From Chitinophaga pinensis (lineage in GTDB: Bacteria; Bacteroidota; Bacteroidia; UKL13-3), in assembly GCA_943323675.2 (NCBI GenBank), contig CALPIR020000072.1, positions 1-10,412 of the forward strand: a stretch of 10,412 nucleotides of DNA, read 5' to 3'. The stretch's first letter is position 1, and the number at the start of each line of letters is the position of its first letter. This document shows positions 1-6,322 of this stretch, in pieces. The notes beneath the pieces are model-generated. The model worked only from the letters and a program-made list of their open reading frames with translations. It ran no database searches and was not told where the DNA came from. A program made the translations under genes and the position numbers.

Positions 1-2
1 CC

Positions 3-1886
3 ATTACTTGGGAAAATGCCTTTGCATTAATTGCAGAAAAGCTCAATAATTTGCCTTCGGCTGACGATGCTATTTTTTATACATCAGGAAGAACAAGTAA
101 CGAAGCCGCCTTTTTATACCAACTTTTTGTACGCGAATTTGGTACTAATAATTTACCCGATTGCAGCAACATGTGCCACGAAAGCAGCGGTGTCGCACTT
201 ACCGAGAGTGTTGGTATTGGTAAGGGATCAGTAAAACTAGAAGATTTTTACGAGGCGGAAGTCATTATAATATTAGGTCAAAATCCAGGTACCAATCACC
301 CCCGTATGTTAAGTGCGTTACAAAAAGCAAAAGCAAACGGTTGCACCATTATTTCCATCAACCCTCTTAAAGAAACGGGGTTAATGGGATTTAATAATCC
401 GCAAAAACTAAATGGGGTATTGGGTATAAAATCGCAGCTAACAGATATTTATTTACAGGTAAAAATTAATGGCGATTTAGCGCTTATAAAAGCTATAGAA
501 CAACTGCTTTGGGATGAAGAGCAAAAAAATCCAGGTTCGGTATTTGATTTAGATTTTATACGAAATCATACCTATGGTTACGAGCAATTAAAAGACGCTT
601 TCCATCAATATAACCTTAATGAATTAAGTGAGGCTTGCGGTATTTCTATTGATGATATCATTAAAACCACCGATGCCATAAAGCATAAAAAGAAAATAAT
701 TGCCTGTTGGGCCATGGGTTTAACCCAACACAAAAATGCCGTTGATACCATTAAAGAAGTAGTAAACCTGTTGCTTTTAAAAGGCAGCATTGGCAAACCC
801 GGTGCTGGCACCTGCCCTGTTCGCGGGCATAGCAATGTGCAAGGCGATAGAACCATGGGTATTTACGAAAAGCCGTCAAAAGCATTTATAGATAAATTAA
901 ATGGTGCGTTTAACATCAACGCGCCATACAAACATGGATATGATGTGGTAGATGCCATTAAAGTGATGCACAATGAACCGGGTAAAGTATTTATTGCTAT
1001 GGGTGGCAACTTTTTATCAGCCACACCTGATACCAAATTTACTGCCGAAGCACTAACTAATTGTAGCCTTACCGTACAAATTAGTACCAAATTAAACCGC
1101 AGCCATTTAATTACTGGACAAGAAGCTTTGATACTTCCAACTTTTGGCAGAAGCGATAAAGATGTAAATGCGGATGGCGAAGTGCAAATTGTAAGCTGCG
1201 AAAATTCTATGGGTGTGGTGCAGTTAAGTAAAGGAAGTTTAAAACCAGTAAGCAATCTGTTGTTGAGCGAAACAGTTATTGTAAGCAAGTTGGCTCAGGC
1301 TACATTTGGTAATAAAACCCAAACACCTTGGCATTTATACCAACAGCACTATAACCATGTGCGCGATGCAATAGAAAAAACCATTGCAGGATTTGAAGAT
1401 TACAACATGCGAGTGCGCGAGCCAGGTGGTTTTTATTTACCTAATGGATCTAGGGAGGGTAAGTTTAACACCTTTACAGGTAAGGCTAACTTTAATGTGG
1501 GACAATTAACTTTTAATAAATTGGCTGATGATGAATTGCTGATGATGACCATACGTACCCACGATCAATTTAACACCACCATTTATGGATTAGATGACCG
1601 TTACCGCGGGATATACAATGAGCGTAGGGTAATTTTAATGAACGAAACGAACATTACTAAACTAGGTTACAAGGCTGGAGATGTGGTAGATTTATACAAT
1701 TACCACGATGGTGTAGAGCGCGTAGCACATAAGTTTATGATCGTTGCATACAATATTCCTGAACAATGTTGTGCCACCTACTTCCCTGAAACAAATGTAT
1801 TGGTACCCATTAATTCTGTAGCAGATAAAAGTAACACACCTACTAGTAAATATGTGGTATTAAAACTTAAAAAACATGTGGGGTAG
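3..1886 (+). CDS. FdhF/YdeP-family molybdopterin oxidoreductase alpha subunit (5' truncated by window edge)
   Basis: The open frame runs in from the left edge, and about 627 C-terminal residues are visible. Family members are roughly 750-780 residues, so about 130-150 are missing, including the N-terminal region where any iron-sulfur ligands would lie. Seen: the stretch YTSGRTSNEAAF, then SNMCHESSG, whose Cys (visible residue 58, codon 174-176) sits where formate dehydrogenase H has its metal-ligating selenocysteine. GQNPGTNHPRM and the GTCPVRGHSNVQGDR segment are typical of bis-MGD binding. A C-terminal molybdopterin-dinucleotide-binding domain covers roughly the last 120 residues (THDQFNTTIYG onward). 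Known: this clade (TIGR01701-like; E. coli YdeP is linked to acid resistance) is related to formate dehydrogenase alpha subunits, but its substrate and electron partner are not established. Neither accessory genes nor redox subunits lie downstream. The TTG at 51 is internal; the frame is open to position 3. Family call is secure, reaction is not. Confidence 0.95.
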   Translation: MTWENAFALIAEKLNNLPSADDAIFYTSGRTSNEAAFLYQLFVREFGTNNLPDCSNMCHESSGVALTESVGIGKGSVKLEDFYEAEVIIILGQNPGTNHPRMLSALQKAKANGCTIISINPLKETGLMGFNNPQKLNGVLGIKSQLTDIYLQVKINGDLALIKAIEQLLWDEEQKNPGSVFDLDFIRNHTYGYEQLKDAFHQYNLNELSEACGISIDDIIKTTDAIKHKKKIIACWAMGLTQHKNAVDTIKEVVNLLLLKGSIGKPGAGTCPVRGHSNVQGDRTMGIYEKPSKAFIDKLNGAFNINAPYKHGYDVVDAIKVMHNEPGKVFIAMGGNFLSATPDTKFTAEALTNCSLTVQISTKLNRSHLITGQEALILPTFGRSDKDVNADGEVQIVSCENSMGVVQLSKGSLKPVSNLLLSETVIVSKLAQATFGNKTQTPWHLYQQHYNHVRDAIEKTIAGFEDYNMRVREPGGFYLPNGSREGKFNTFTGKANFNVGQLTFNKLADDELLMMTIRTHDQFNTTIYGLDDRYRGIYNERRVILMNETNITKLGYKAGDVVDLYNYHDGVERVAHKFMIVAYNIPEQCCATYFPETNVLVPINSVADKSNTPTSKYVVLKLKKHVG

Positions 1887-1958
1887 TTTGTATCGTACCA
1901 AATTTTACTCCTGATTGCCCACCCAATTCAAATGCCTTAGAAATTATAAAAAAAATAG

Positions 1959-2855
1959 ATGACCAAAACACTGCTATGTATACTTGGCCCAACTGCAGTA
2001 GGCAAAACGGCTACTGCAATTAAACTGGCACAACAGTTAAATACCGAAATTATATCGGCCGATAGCAGGCAGTTTTTCGAAGAAATTAGTATCGGAACCG
2101 CTAAACCTACTACCGATGAATTGGCTCTTGCATCACACCATTTTATAGGTCATTTAAGCATACACCAACCCTACTCTGCTGGAGATTTTGAGCGTGATGC
2201 TTTGGCTAAATTAGATATGTTATTTAAGCAGCATGATGTGGTGATAGCAGTTGGCGGAAGTGGTTTATATGTTAAAGCATTAATTGATGGTTTGGATGAT
2301 ATGCCCAAAGCAGATGAAACCTTACGTAATGAATTAAATGCACTTTATGCTAAGGATGGCATTACACCTCTACAGCAAAAATTATTGGATATAAACGATA
2401 CATTATACCATCAAACAGAAATACAAAACCCACAACGTGTTATGCGCGCCATTGAAGTGGCAATAGCCATGCAGCAAGGTTTTGTAGCCAATAGAAAAAA
2501 ACATGCCCGCAACTTTAAAGTAGTAAAGGTGGTGGTTGATTTGCCTAGAGATATTTTATATGATAGAATTAACAAGCGTGTTGAAGTAATGATGCAACAA
2601 GGCTTACTACAAGAAGTTGAAAAAATGCTGCCTTACCAAGATAATTACGCTTTGCAAACAGTAGGATACAAAGAGTTGTTTGATTATTTTAAAGGCGAAC
2701 ATAGCATAGACAAAGCCATTGATTTAATAAAACAACATAGCCGTAATTATGCCAAACGACAAATTACTTGGTTTAAAAAAGAAGCACCCCAAAATTGGTT
2801 TGCACCTAACCAAGTAAAAGAAATGTTAGCCTTGCTTAGTGATGCAAATAATTAA
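1959..2855 (+). CDS. miaA: tRNA dimethylallyltransferase MiaA
   Basis: MiaA transfers a dimethylallyl group from DMAPP to N6 of A37 in tRNAs that read UNN codons, giving i6A37, in the cytoplasm. The 298-residue product has the usual length. Seen: P-loop GPTAVGKT at residues 10-17; the DSRQ motif at 35-38, whose Asp35 matches the catalytic aspartate; IGTAKP at 45-50; GGSGLYVKAL at 99-108, with Ser where E. coli has Thr (I recall Ser as common in Bacteroidota); NPQRVMRAIEV near 157-167; and the late RQITWFKKE segment that lines the tRNA-binding tunnel. ATG at 1959 puts the P-loop at the standard distance from the N terminus. It lies 72 bases after the oxidoreductase gene, with an A-rich leader and no clear Shine-Dalgarno or promoter. 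Its last 14 bases overlap the HutD-family gene, suggesting a shared transcript. Confidence 0.97.
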   Translation: MTKTLLCILGPTAVGKTATAIKLAQQLNTEIISADSRQFFEEISIGTAKPTTDELALASHHFIGHLSIHQPYSAGDFERDALAKLDMLFKQHDVVIAVGGSGLYVKALIDGLDDMPKADETLRNELNALYAKDGITPLQQKLLDINDTLYHQTEIQNPQRVMRAIEVAIAMQQGFVANRKKHARNFKVVKVVVDLPRDILYDRINKRVEVMMQQGLLQEVEKMLPYQDNYALQTVGYKELFDYFKGEHSIDKAIDLIKQHSRNYAKRQITWFKKEAPQNWFAPNQVKEMLALLSDANN

Positions 2856-3402
2856 ACAAGACCAACAACAAACTGCCAATTGGAGTGGAGGTACAACCAC
2901 GCCATTATTCATTTTTCCTGTTGATGCAGATTATGCTAAACGAGACTTTTTATTTAGAATTAGCACTGCAACTGTTGAAACAGCAACCTCGTCATTTACT
3001 GATTTAAAGGGCTATCAACGCATTATTATGTTATTGCAGGGAAAACTAAGCATTACTCACAACAACGAGGTTACGCATCATTTACAGCCACTTATTCCCC
3101 ATTTGTTTGATGGAGCTTGGAAAACAACTGCTGTTGGTAGGGTAACCGATTTTAATGTGATGTTTAAGCCAGAGGTTAAAGCCCATGTTGATGTTGTTTT
3201 ATTGTCTGCAAAACAATCAACCCAAATACTACGGAGTACAGATTTTATTTACCTTTATGTAGCAAAAGGAGAAATAACCATACGGCAGAACCAACAAACA
3301 AACAACCTACACGAGAAAGATTTTGTGGTATTGGATGGTGAACTATTACACCTTGATGCAAAGGCAGACAGTATCATAATAAAAGTCACGATTCAGTTTT
3401 AG
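2842..3402 (+). CDS. HutD/Ves-family cupin-like protein
   Basis: This 186-residue product fits the HutD/Ves family (PF05962), small cytosolic proteins with a double-stranded beta-helix (cupin) fold. Seen in family order: an N-terminal MQIIK...NWSGGTTTPLF segment (family pattern W-x-G-G-x-T); FRISTATVE near residues 38-46; GYQRIIMLLQGKLSI near 57-71; a short LFDG at 89-91+; and DFNVM at 103-107. Known: HutD is tied to histidine use in Pseudomonas, perhaps sensing a pathway intermediate, and Ves is cold-associated in E. coli; no enzymatic activity is settled. No hut genes are nearby, so a role in histidine breakdown is not supported here. ATG 2842 is preferred over the adjacent in-frame GTG 2839, because MQII is the family-like N terminus. 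It overlaps miaA by 14 bases and its last 17 bases overlap the convergent zinc-ribbon gene. Confidence 0.88.
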   Translation: MQIIKQDQQQTANWSGGTTTPLFIFPVDADYAKRDFLFRISTATVETATSSFTDLKGYQRIIMLLQGKLSITHNNEVTHHLQPLIPHLFDGAWKTTAVGRVTDFNVMFKPEVKAHVDVVLLSAKQSTQILRSTDFIYLYVAKGEITIRQNQQTNNLHEKDFVVLDGELLHLDAKADSIIIKVTIQF

Positions 3403-3544
3403 TTTCGTCAGATTCACATTCTTGTTCGCCACCACAACATGGCATTACGTTTTGGTTACACACTTTACATTGGTAATGACCATGTATGTATATAAATCCA
3501 TTGGTATTGCCACAGTATGGGCAACGTTCAAAACCAAATTGCAT
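3386..3544 (-). CDS. 52-residue cysteine-rich zinc-ribbon-like small protein
   Basis: A short minus-strand frame starts with ATG at 3544 and stops with TGA at 3386-3388. Seen: the N terminus MQFGFERCPYCG, then GFIYIHGHYQCKVC. This gives two CxxC knuckles (Cys8/Cys11 and Cys26/Cys29) 15 residues apart, the pattern of a zinc ribbon. Two histidines (His21, His23) precede the second knuckle, and Cys36-Cys37 and Cys43 follow. The tail is short and acidic. There is no signal peptide, so it is probably cytosolic. It begins only 3 bases after the SIMPL gene stop, so co-transcription and translational coupling are likely. Its 3' end overlaps the convergent HutD-family gene by 17 bases. I infer it is real from the tight spacing and ordered cysteine motifs. 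I do not recognise a named family, and function (metal binding, nucleic-acid or protein contact) is unknown. Confidence 0.8.
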   Translation of the reverse strand: MQFGFERCPYCGNTNGFIYIHGHYQCKVCNQNVMPCCGGEQECESDETKTES

Positions 3545-3547
3545 GTT

Positions 3548-4252
3548 TTAGTTGGCTATTAAAAAGTGGGCTTCTATTTCGTAACGTAATTTTATTTTTT
3601 GCATTTCAATTGGTTGTCCAACCGTTTCGCTATTTAAATCCATGGCTACATTAGACTTTAAATACATGGGTTGCATGAGCCCCATGTTATTATCCCTTTC
3701 ACGAAATAATTGAACTTCACCAGTTTGTTTACCTATTGCAGCAAGCAATAAATCAGCTTTTTCTTTGGCAGCTTTTAATGCTTCTACCTTTACTTTTCGT
3801 CTGTACTCTTCCATTTTACTATGGCCAGTGCGTTGTATGTGTATGTTTTCAATACCTTTTTTATCTAGCATCATCACCATTTGGTTGTACTTATCCATAT
3901 CAGAAAATTTAATAATATAGGTTTTAGCGTTTAAAAATTCACCCCGCTTTTGTGTTTTATAATCATAATCGAAAGTACCATAAACACCCTCTAGTGAGAG
4001 TAACTTAAAGTCTATTTTCAAACTGTTTATTACCTCCTTAAAGTCTTTTTCTATATTTGCAATAGGTTGTTTTTTGCGTTCAATCATAAATTCGCGTAGG
4101 GTCACACTCACATATATTTCATCTGGTGCAACATCCATTTCTGCACTTCCGCTAATTTCAATAATTGGTTTACTAACATACACTTGCCCTTGAGCAAAAA
4201 CTAATAATGGGCCTAAAATAAAGGCCGTTAAAAATGTAAGAATTGTTTTCAT
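3548..4252 (-). CDS. Exported SIMPL-domain (DUF541) protein
   Basis: The 234-residue product begins with a basic start and a hydrophobic stretch ending VFA (residues 1-20), a probable Sec signal peptide cut before Gln21. The rest is one SIMPL/DUF541 domain (PF04402). Seen: the typical opening strand ISGSAEMDVAPDEIYVSVTL near residues 33-52; a central region with KTYIIKF and DMDKYNQMVMMLDKKGI; RRKVKVEALKAAKEKADLLLAAIGK in the helical part (quoted in part: EALKAAKEKADLL); and a final beta strand LRYEIEAHFLI. Known: SIMPL proteins (E. coli YggE, Brucella BP26) are periplasmic or surface proteins, some forming ring or channel oligomers and some linked to oxidative stress; the biochemical role is unclear. 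It lies 74 bases downstream of the NlpC/P60 gene and 3 bases upstream of the zinc-ribbon gene, all on the minus strand, so it is probably part of one transcription unit. Confidence 0.93.
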   Translation of the reverse strand: MKTILTFLTAFILGPLLVFAQGQVYVSKPIIEISGSAEMDVAPDEIYVSVTLREFMIERKKQPIANIEKDFKEVINSLKIDFKLLSLEGVYGTFDYDYKTQKRGEFLNAKTYIIKFSDMDKYNQMVMMLDKKGIENIHIQRTGHSKMEEYRRKVKVEALKAAKEKADLLLAAIGKQTGEVQLFRERDNNMGLMQPMYLKSNVAMDLNSETVGQPIEMQKIKLRYEIEAHFLIAN

Positions 4253-4326
4253 ATCTATTTAAAATTTAGCATTTAGGCAGGTTTGCAATTATCCAAACTT
4301 TACAAAATAAATCAATTGGAATATTA

Positions 4327-4935
4327 TCAACGGTATAACTCAGGAATTCGTACCGATTTAACATAACGGTTGCGGTAATACGAGGCATTTAGGTTATCAA
4401 TCCTAACCCCTTCGCTTGTGCTGCTATGTATAAACCTTACAGGTTCACCTTTTTCGGTTATTACTATTCCAACATGACCAATTCTTCGGCTTCTACGGTT
4501 GCCTCCCCTAAACAAAATTAAATCGCCTTTTTGTATATTTTGTTGGTTGATTGTAATGCCTATTAAGCCTTGACCTGCACTGGTATGTGGTAGTTTTATG
4601 TTCAGTTGTTTAAAAACAGTCATGGTATATCCGCTGCAATCAAATCCCGCAGTAGTTGCACCACCCCTTCTGTATCTATTACCCATGTATTGATGGGCAA
4701 TGATTACTAGGCTATCTATTCTTGTATTGGTACGGCTATTTCCTTTAAAAGTGCTGGTGGTAATGTTTTGGGTTGATTTATTAATTAATTTGGATTTGGT
4801 TTGGCTATATTTGGCAGTATCAATTGTAATGGATGTGGTGTCCTCCAACTCAATAAAAAGCGGTACCTGAGCAAAACCCTTGATGGTATTGCAAAAGATA
4901 AGAATGAACAGAATAAAAACCGCCTTTTTTAACAT
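4327..4935 (-). CDS. Exported NlpC/P60-family cell-wall peptidase
   Basis: The frame encodes a 202-residue protein from ATG at 4935. An in-frame TTG at 4974 would add 13 residues ahead of the signal sequence and is unlikely. Seen: N terminus MLKKAVFILFILIFC... ending GFAQ, a signal peptide of about 23 residues; a Ser/Thr/Asn-rich linker to about residue 70; and a C-terminal NlpC/P60 domain (about 75-200). The catalytic Cys is in AGFDCSGYT (Cys100), the His in GHVGIV (His154), and a third polar residue in FIHSS (His170), the standard Cys-His-His triad order. RYRRGG before the Cys motif and KGDLILFRGG in the middle are family hallmarks. Known: such enzymes cleave D-gamma-glutamyl-diaminopimelate bonds in peptidoglycan peptides; the role inferred here is periplasmic wall remodelling or recycling. 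The promoter region is shared divergently with bamD. Confidence 0.94.
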   Translation of the reverse strand: MLKKAVFILFILIFCNTIKGFAQVPLFIELEDTTSITIDTAKYSQTKSKLINKSTQNITTSTFKGNSRTNTRIDSLVIIAHQYMGNRYRRGGATTAGFDCSGYTMTVFKQLNIKLPHTSAGQGLIGITINQQNIQKGDLILFRGGNRRSRRIGHVGIVITEKGEPVRFIHSSTSEGVRIDNLNASYYRNRYVKSVRIPELYR

Positions 4936-4964
4936 GCTAAGTAAGCAAGATAGGTTGACGTGTT

Positions 4965-5000
4965 TTAAGCACAAAAAAATAGGCCTAAAATAGTGCTTAA
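4965..5000. repeat. Inverted repeat with nested palindrome in the NlpC/P60-bamD divergent region
   Basis: TTAAGCAC at 4965-4972 and GTGCTTAA at 4993-5000 are perfect 8-base inverted arms around a 20-base spacer. The spacer holds the palindrome TAGGCCTA at 4980-4987. A 10-base direct repeat, TTAACATGCT, occurs at 4929-4938 (covering the NlpC/P60 start codon) and 4997-5006. The element could be an operator or an RNA hairpin in the 5' leader of the minus-strand group. It could also be chance in AT-rich DNA, and no regulator is identified. Confidence 0.4.
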
Positions 5001-5048
5001 CATGCTGTATACTAGGCAGAAAAATTTACTTTTTAGCTGTTTTGCCAC

Positions 5049-5079
5049 TTTACAAGTAGAAATAAAAGCCCTACATTCG
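5049..5079 (+). promoter_or_regulatory. Candidate promoter for bamD-rpoZ
   Basis: TTTA at 5049-5052, a 19-base spacer, then TACATTCG at 5072-5079. Each element differs by one base from the Bacteroidota sigma consensus (TTTG at -33, TAnnTTTG at -7) and the spacing fits. Transcription would start around 5083-5087, leaving a leader of roughly 12-16 bases before the bamD ATG. Weak by sequence, supported mainly by position in a divergent intergenic region. Confidence 0.3.
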
Positions 5080-5098
5080 CGTTCAGTATCGTAAAAAC

Positions 5099-5917
5099 AT
5101 GAATAAACGCTTAATCGGCATCTGTATTATTTCGGCATTCTTACTAACTGGTTGTAGCAAATACCAGAAGGTATTAAAAACGCCTGATCCTAATAAAAAG
5201 CTGGAGATGGCACAGTACTATTACAACAAAAAAGATTATTACCGTGCATCAACTTTGTTTGAACAATTGCAGGATAATTTTAATGGTACGGCCATGGCAG
5301 AAAAGGTCATGTATTACAGTGCATATTGCAACTTTGGTTTGCGTGCCTATACTTTGGCAGGCTATCAGTTTAAAACATATTTCGAAAACTTTCCTACGGG
5401 TCAGTGGGCCGAAGAATGTTTATACATGAATGCCTACTGCCAATTTTTAGAATCGCAAAATTATTATTTAGATCAAACCGATACCTATAAAGCAACAGAA
5501 GCTATTAAGCTATTTGTAAGTGTGTATCCAGAGAGTAAATACGTAAGTGAGTGCAATGTGTTACTTGATAAATTGCGGGCTAAATTGTCAATGAAGGCAT
5601 ACAAAAGTGCCAAGTTGTATTACAATATTGGTGAGTATAAGAGTTCAATTGTGGCCTTACAGAATGTGATTAAAGATTTCCCAGAAGTGCCACAAAAAGA
5701 AGAATTAGATTTTTTAACACTTAAATCTTATTATCTTTTGGCCGACAATAGTATTGAATCTAAAAAGTTAGCGCGTTATCAAGAAGCAATTGATTTTTGC
5801 GGTTACTTTAAAGGCGAATACCCAACAAGTAAATACCTAAGCGAAGCCAAGAACATTTCGGTTAAAGCCGAAAATGGCTTAAAGAAATTAACAAAACAAC
5901 AAAGTAATATACAATAA
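5099..5917 (+). CDS. bamD: Outer-membrane protein assembly factor BamD (lipoprotein)
   Basis: BamD is the periplasm-facing lipoprotein of the BAM complex, working with BamA to insert beta-barrel proteins into the outer membrane. The product is 272 residues, close to the family's usual 240-290. Seen: a lipoprotein signal with lipobox LLTGC and lipidated Cys19; then tetratricopeptide-like helical pairs, for example YYYNKKDYYRASTLFEQLQ (about 40-58), AGYQFKTYFENFPTGQWAEE (about 87-106), IKLFVSVYPESKYVSEC (about 136-152), YYNIGEYKSSIVALQNVI (about 174-191) and CGYFKGEYPTSKYLSEA (about 234-250). The recurring F-P-x-S/G pattern between helices is typical of YfiO/BamD. The C terminus is Lys/Gln-rich. 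A single base separates its stop from the rpoZ start, so the two are surely co-transcribed. The start is fixed by the signal peptide. Confidence 0.94.
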   Translation: MNKRLIGICIISAFLLTGCSKYQKVLKTPDPNKKLEMAQYYYNKKDYYRASTLFEQLQDNFNGTAMAEKVMYYSAYCNFGLRAYTLAGYQFKTYFENFPTGQWAEECLYMNAYCQFLESQNYYLDQTDTYKATEAIKLFVSVYPESKYVSECNVLLDKLRAKLSMKAYKSAKLYYNIGEYKSSIVALQNVIKDFPEVPQKEELDFLTLKSYYLLADNSIESKKLARYQEAIDFCGYFKGEYPTSKYLSEAKNISVKAENGLKKLTKQQSNIQ

Positions 5918-5918
5918 G

Positions 5919-6248
5919 ATGGCAAACATTAATTACAGCAATGCAGCAACCACCACGGTAACTAGAGACTTACGCAGGGTTGATTCTCCTACTCATAATA
6001 TTTACGAGTCGTTGGCAATTATCAGTAAGCGTGCGAACCAAATTTCAGCTCAAATGAAAGAAGAATTGCACAGCAAATTGCAAGAATTTAACAACGACAG
6101 CGATACTTTGGAAGAAGTGTTTGAAAACCGTGAGCAAATTGAAATATCTAGCTATTACGAGCGTTTACCAAAAGCAGTTAACATTGCTATGGAAGAATTT
6201 TTAAACGATAAAATCTATTTCCGCAATCCGGCAAAAGAAAACAAATAG
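5919..6248 (+). CDS. rpoZ: RNA polymerase omega / Rpb6-like subunit, Bacteroidota type
   Basis: The 109-residue cytosolic product resembles the Bacteroidota form of the omega subunit (RNA_pol_Rpb6 family), which wraps the beta' C terminus and aids RNA polymerase assembly. Seen: NIYESLAIISKRANQISAQM at about residues 27-46, matching the conserved omega helix (pattern N-x-[FY]-E-x-x-x-[IL]-x-x-[KR]-R-A-x-Q-I). An acidic linker (NNDSDTLEEVFENREQIE) follows, then a C-terminal helix KAVNIAMEEFLNDKIYF. It is longer than the E. coli subunit (91 residues) and differs after the first helix, as I recall is usual for the phylum. Position directly after bamD and ahead of coaBC supports the call, because omega/coaBC linkage is common. 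A strong hairpin follows 22 bases after the stop. Confidence 0.88.
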   Translation: MANINYSNAATTTVTRDLRRVDSPTHNIYESLAIISKRANQISAQMKEELHSKLQEFNNDSDTLEEVFENREQIEISSYYERLPKAVNIAMEEFLNDKIYFRNPAKENK

Positions 6249-6260
6249 TTTAACCCATTA

Positions 6261-6290
6261 TTTGATACCTAAAATGGTTACATTACTTTG
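6261..6290 (+). promoter_or_regulatory. Candidate coaBC promoter overlapping the rpoZ hairpin
   Basis: TTTG at 6261-6264, a 19-base spacer, then TACTTTG at 6284-6290, which is TAnnTTTG with one base missing. A start near 6294-6298 would fall inside the right arm of the hairpin, so the new transcript would not form it. This would let coaBC be expressed separately from bamD-rpoZ. The imperfect -7 element makes it tentative. Confidence 0.3.
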
Positions 6291-6306
6291 GTAGTGTAAC
6301 CATTTT
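6271..6306 (+). terminator. Strong hairpin with U-rich tail after rpoZ
   Basis: The arms AAAATGGTTACA (6271-6282) and TGTAACCATTTT (6295-6306) pair perfectly over 12 bases. The pairing continues inward through one G-U, then TAC with GTA, to a 4-base loop (TTTG), giving a 16-pair stem. TTTTGTGTTTTATTT follows. The geometry suits an intrinsic terminator that ends or attenuates the bamD-rpoZ transcript. It ends 16 bases before the coaBC ATG, so it could also limit coaBC translation on read-through RNA. Confidence 0.7.
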
Positions 6307-6322
6307 GTGTTTTATTTGAGGT

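Noticed and set aside
31..234. Plus-strand 67-codon frame overlapping the oxidoreductase start region
   Set aside because: Out-of-frame shadow of a strongly conserved coding stretch (SGRTSNEAAF and the following Cys motif).
863..1288. Minus-strand 141-codon open frame inside the molybdopterin oxidoreductase gene
   Set aside because: It lies fully antisense to a well-conserved enzyme region and its translation has no recognisable domain. The other minus-strand frames at 605-856, 6868-7122, 7159-7563, 8599-8787 and 9283-9678 are rejected for the same reason.
1887..1958. Possible promoter between the oxidoreductase gene and miaA
   Set aside because: A TTTG occurs at 1887-1890, but no TAnnTTTG-like element lies 17-23 bases downstream.
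4253..4326. GTTTG/CAAAC hairpin and TTTG-like motifs between the NlpC/P60 and SIMPL genes
   Set aside because: Five pairs with an 8-base loop, and promoter-like elements with wrong internal spacing. Nothing here separates the two genes into different transcripts.
4936..4974. Upstream TTG start adding 13 residues to the NlpC/P60 protein
   Set aside because: The extra residues would sit ahead of a complete signal peptide. ATG at 4935 gives a standard MLKK signal start.
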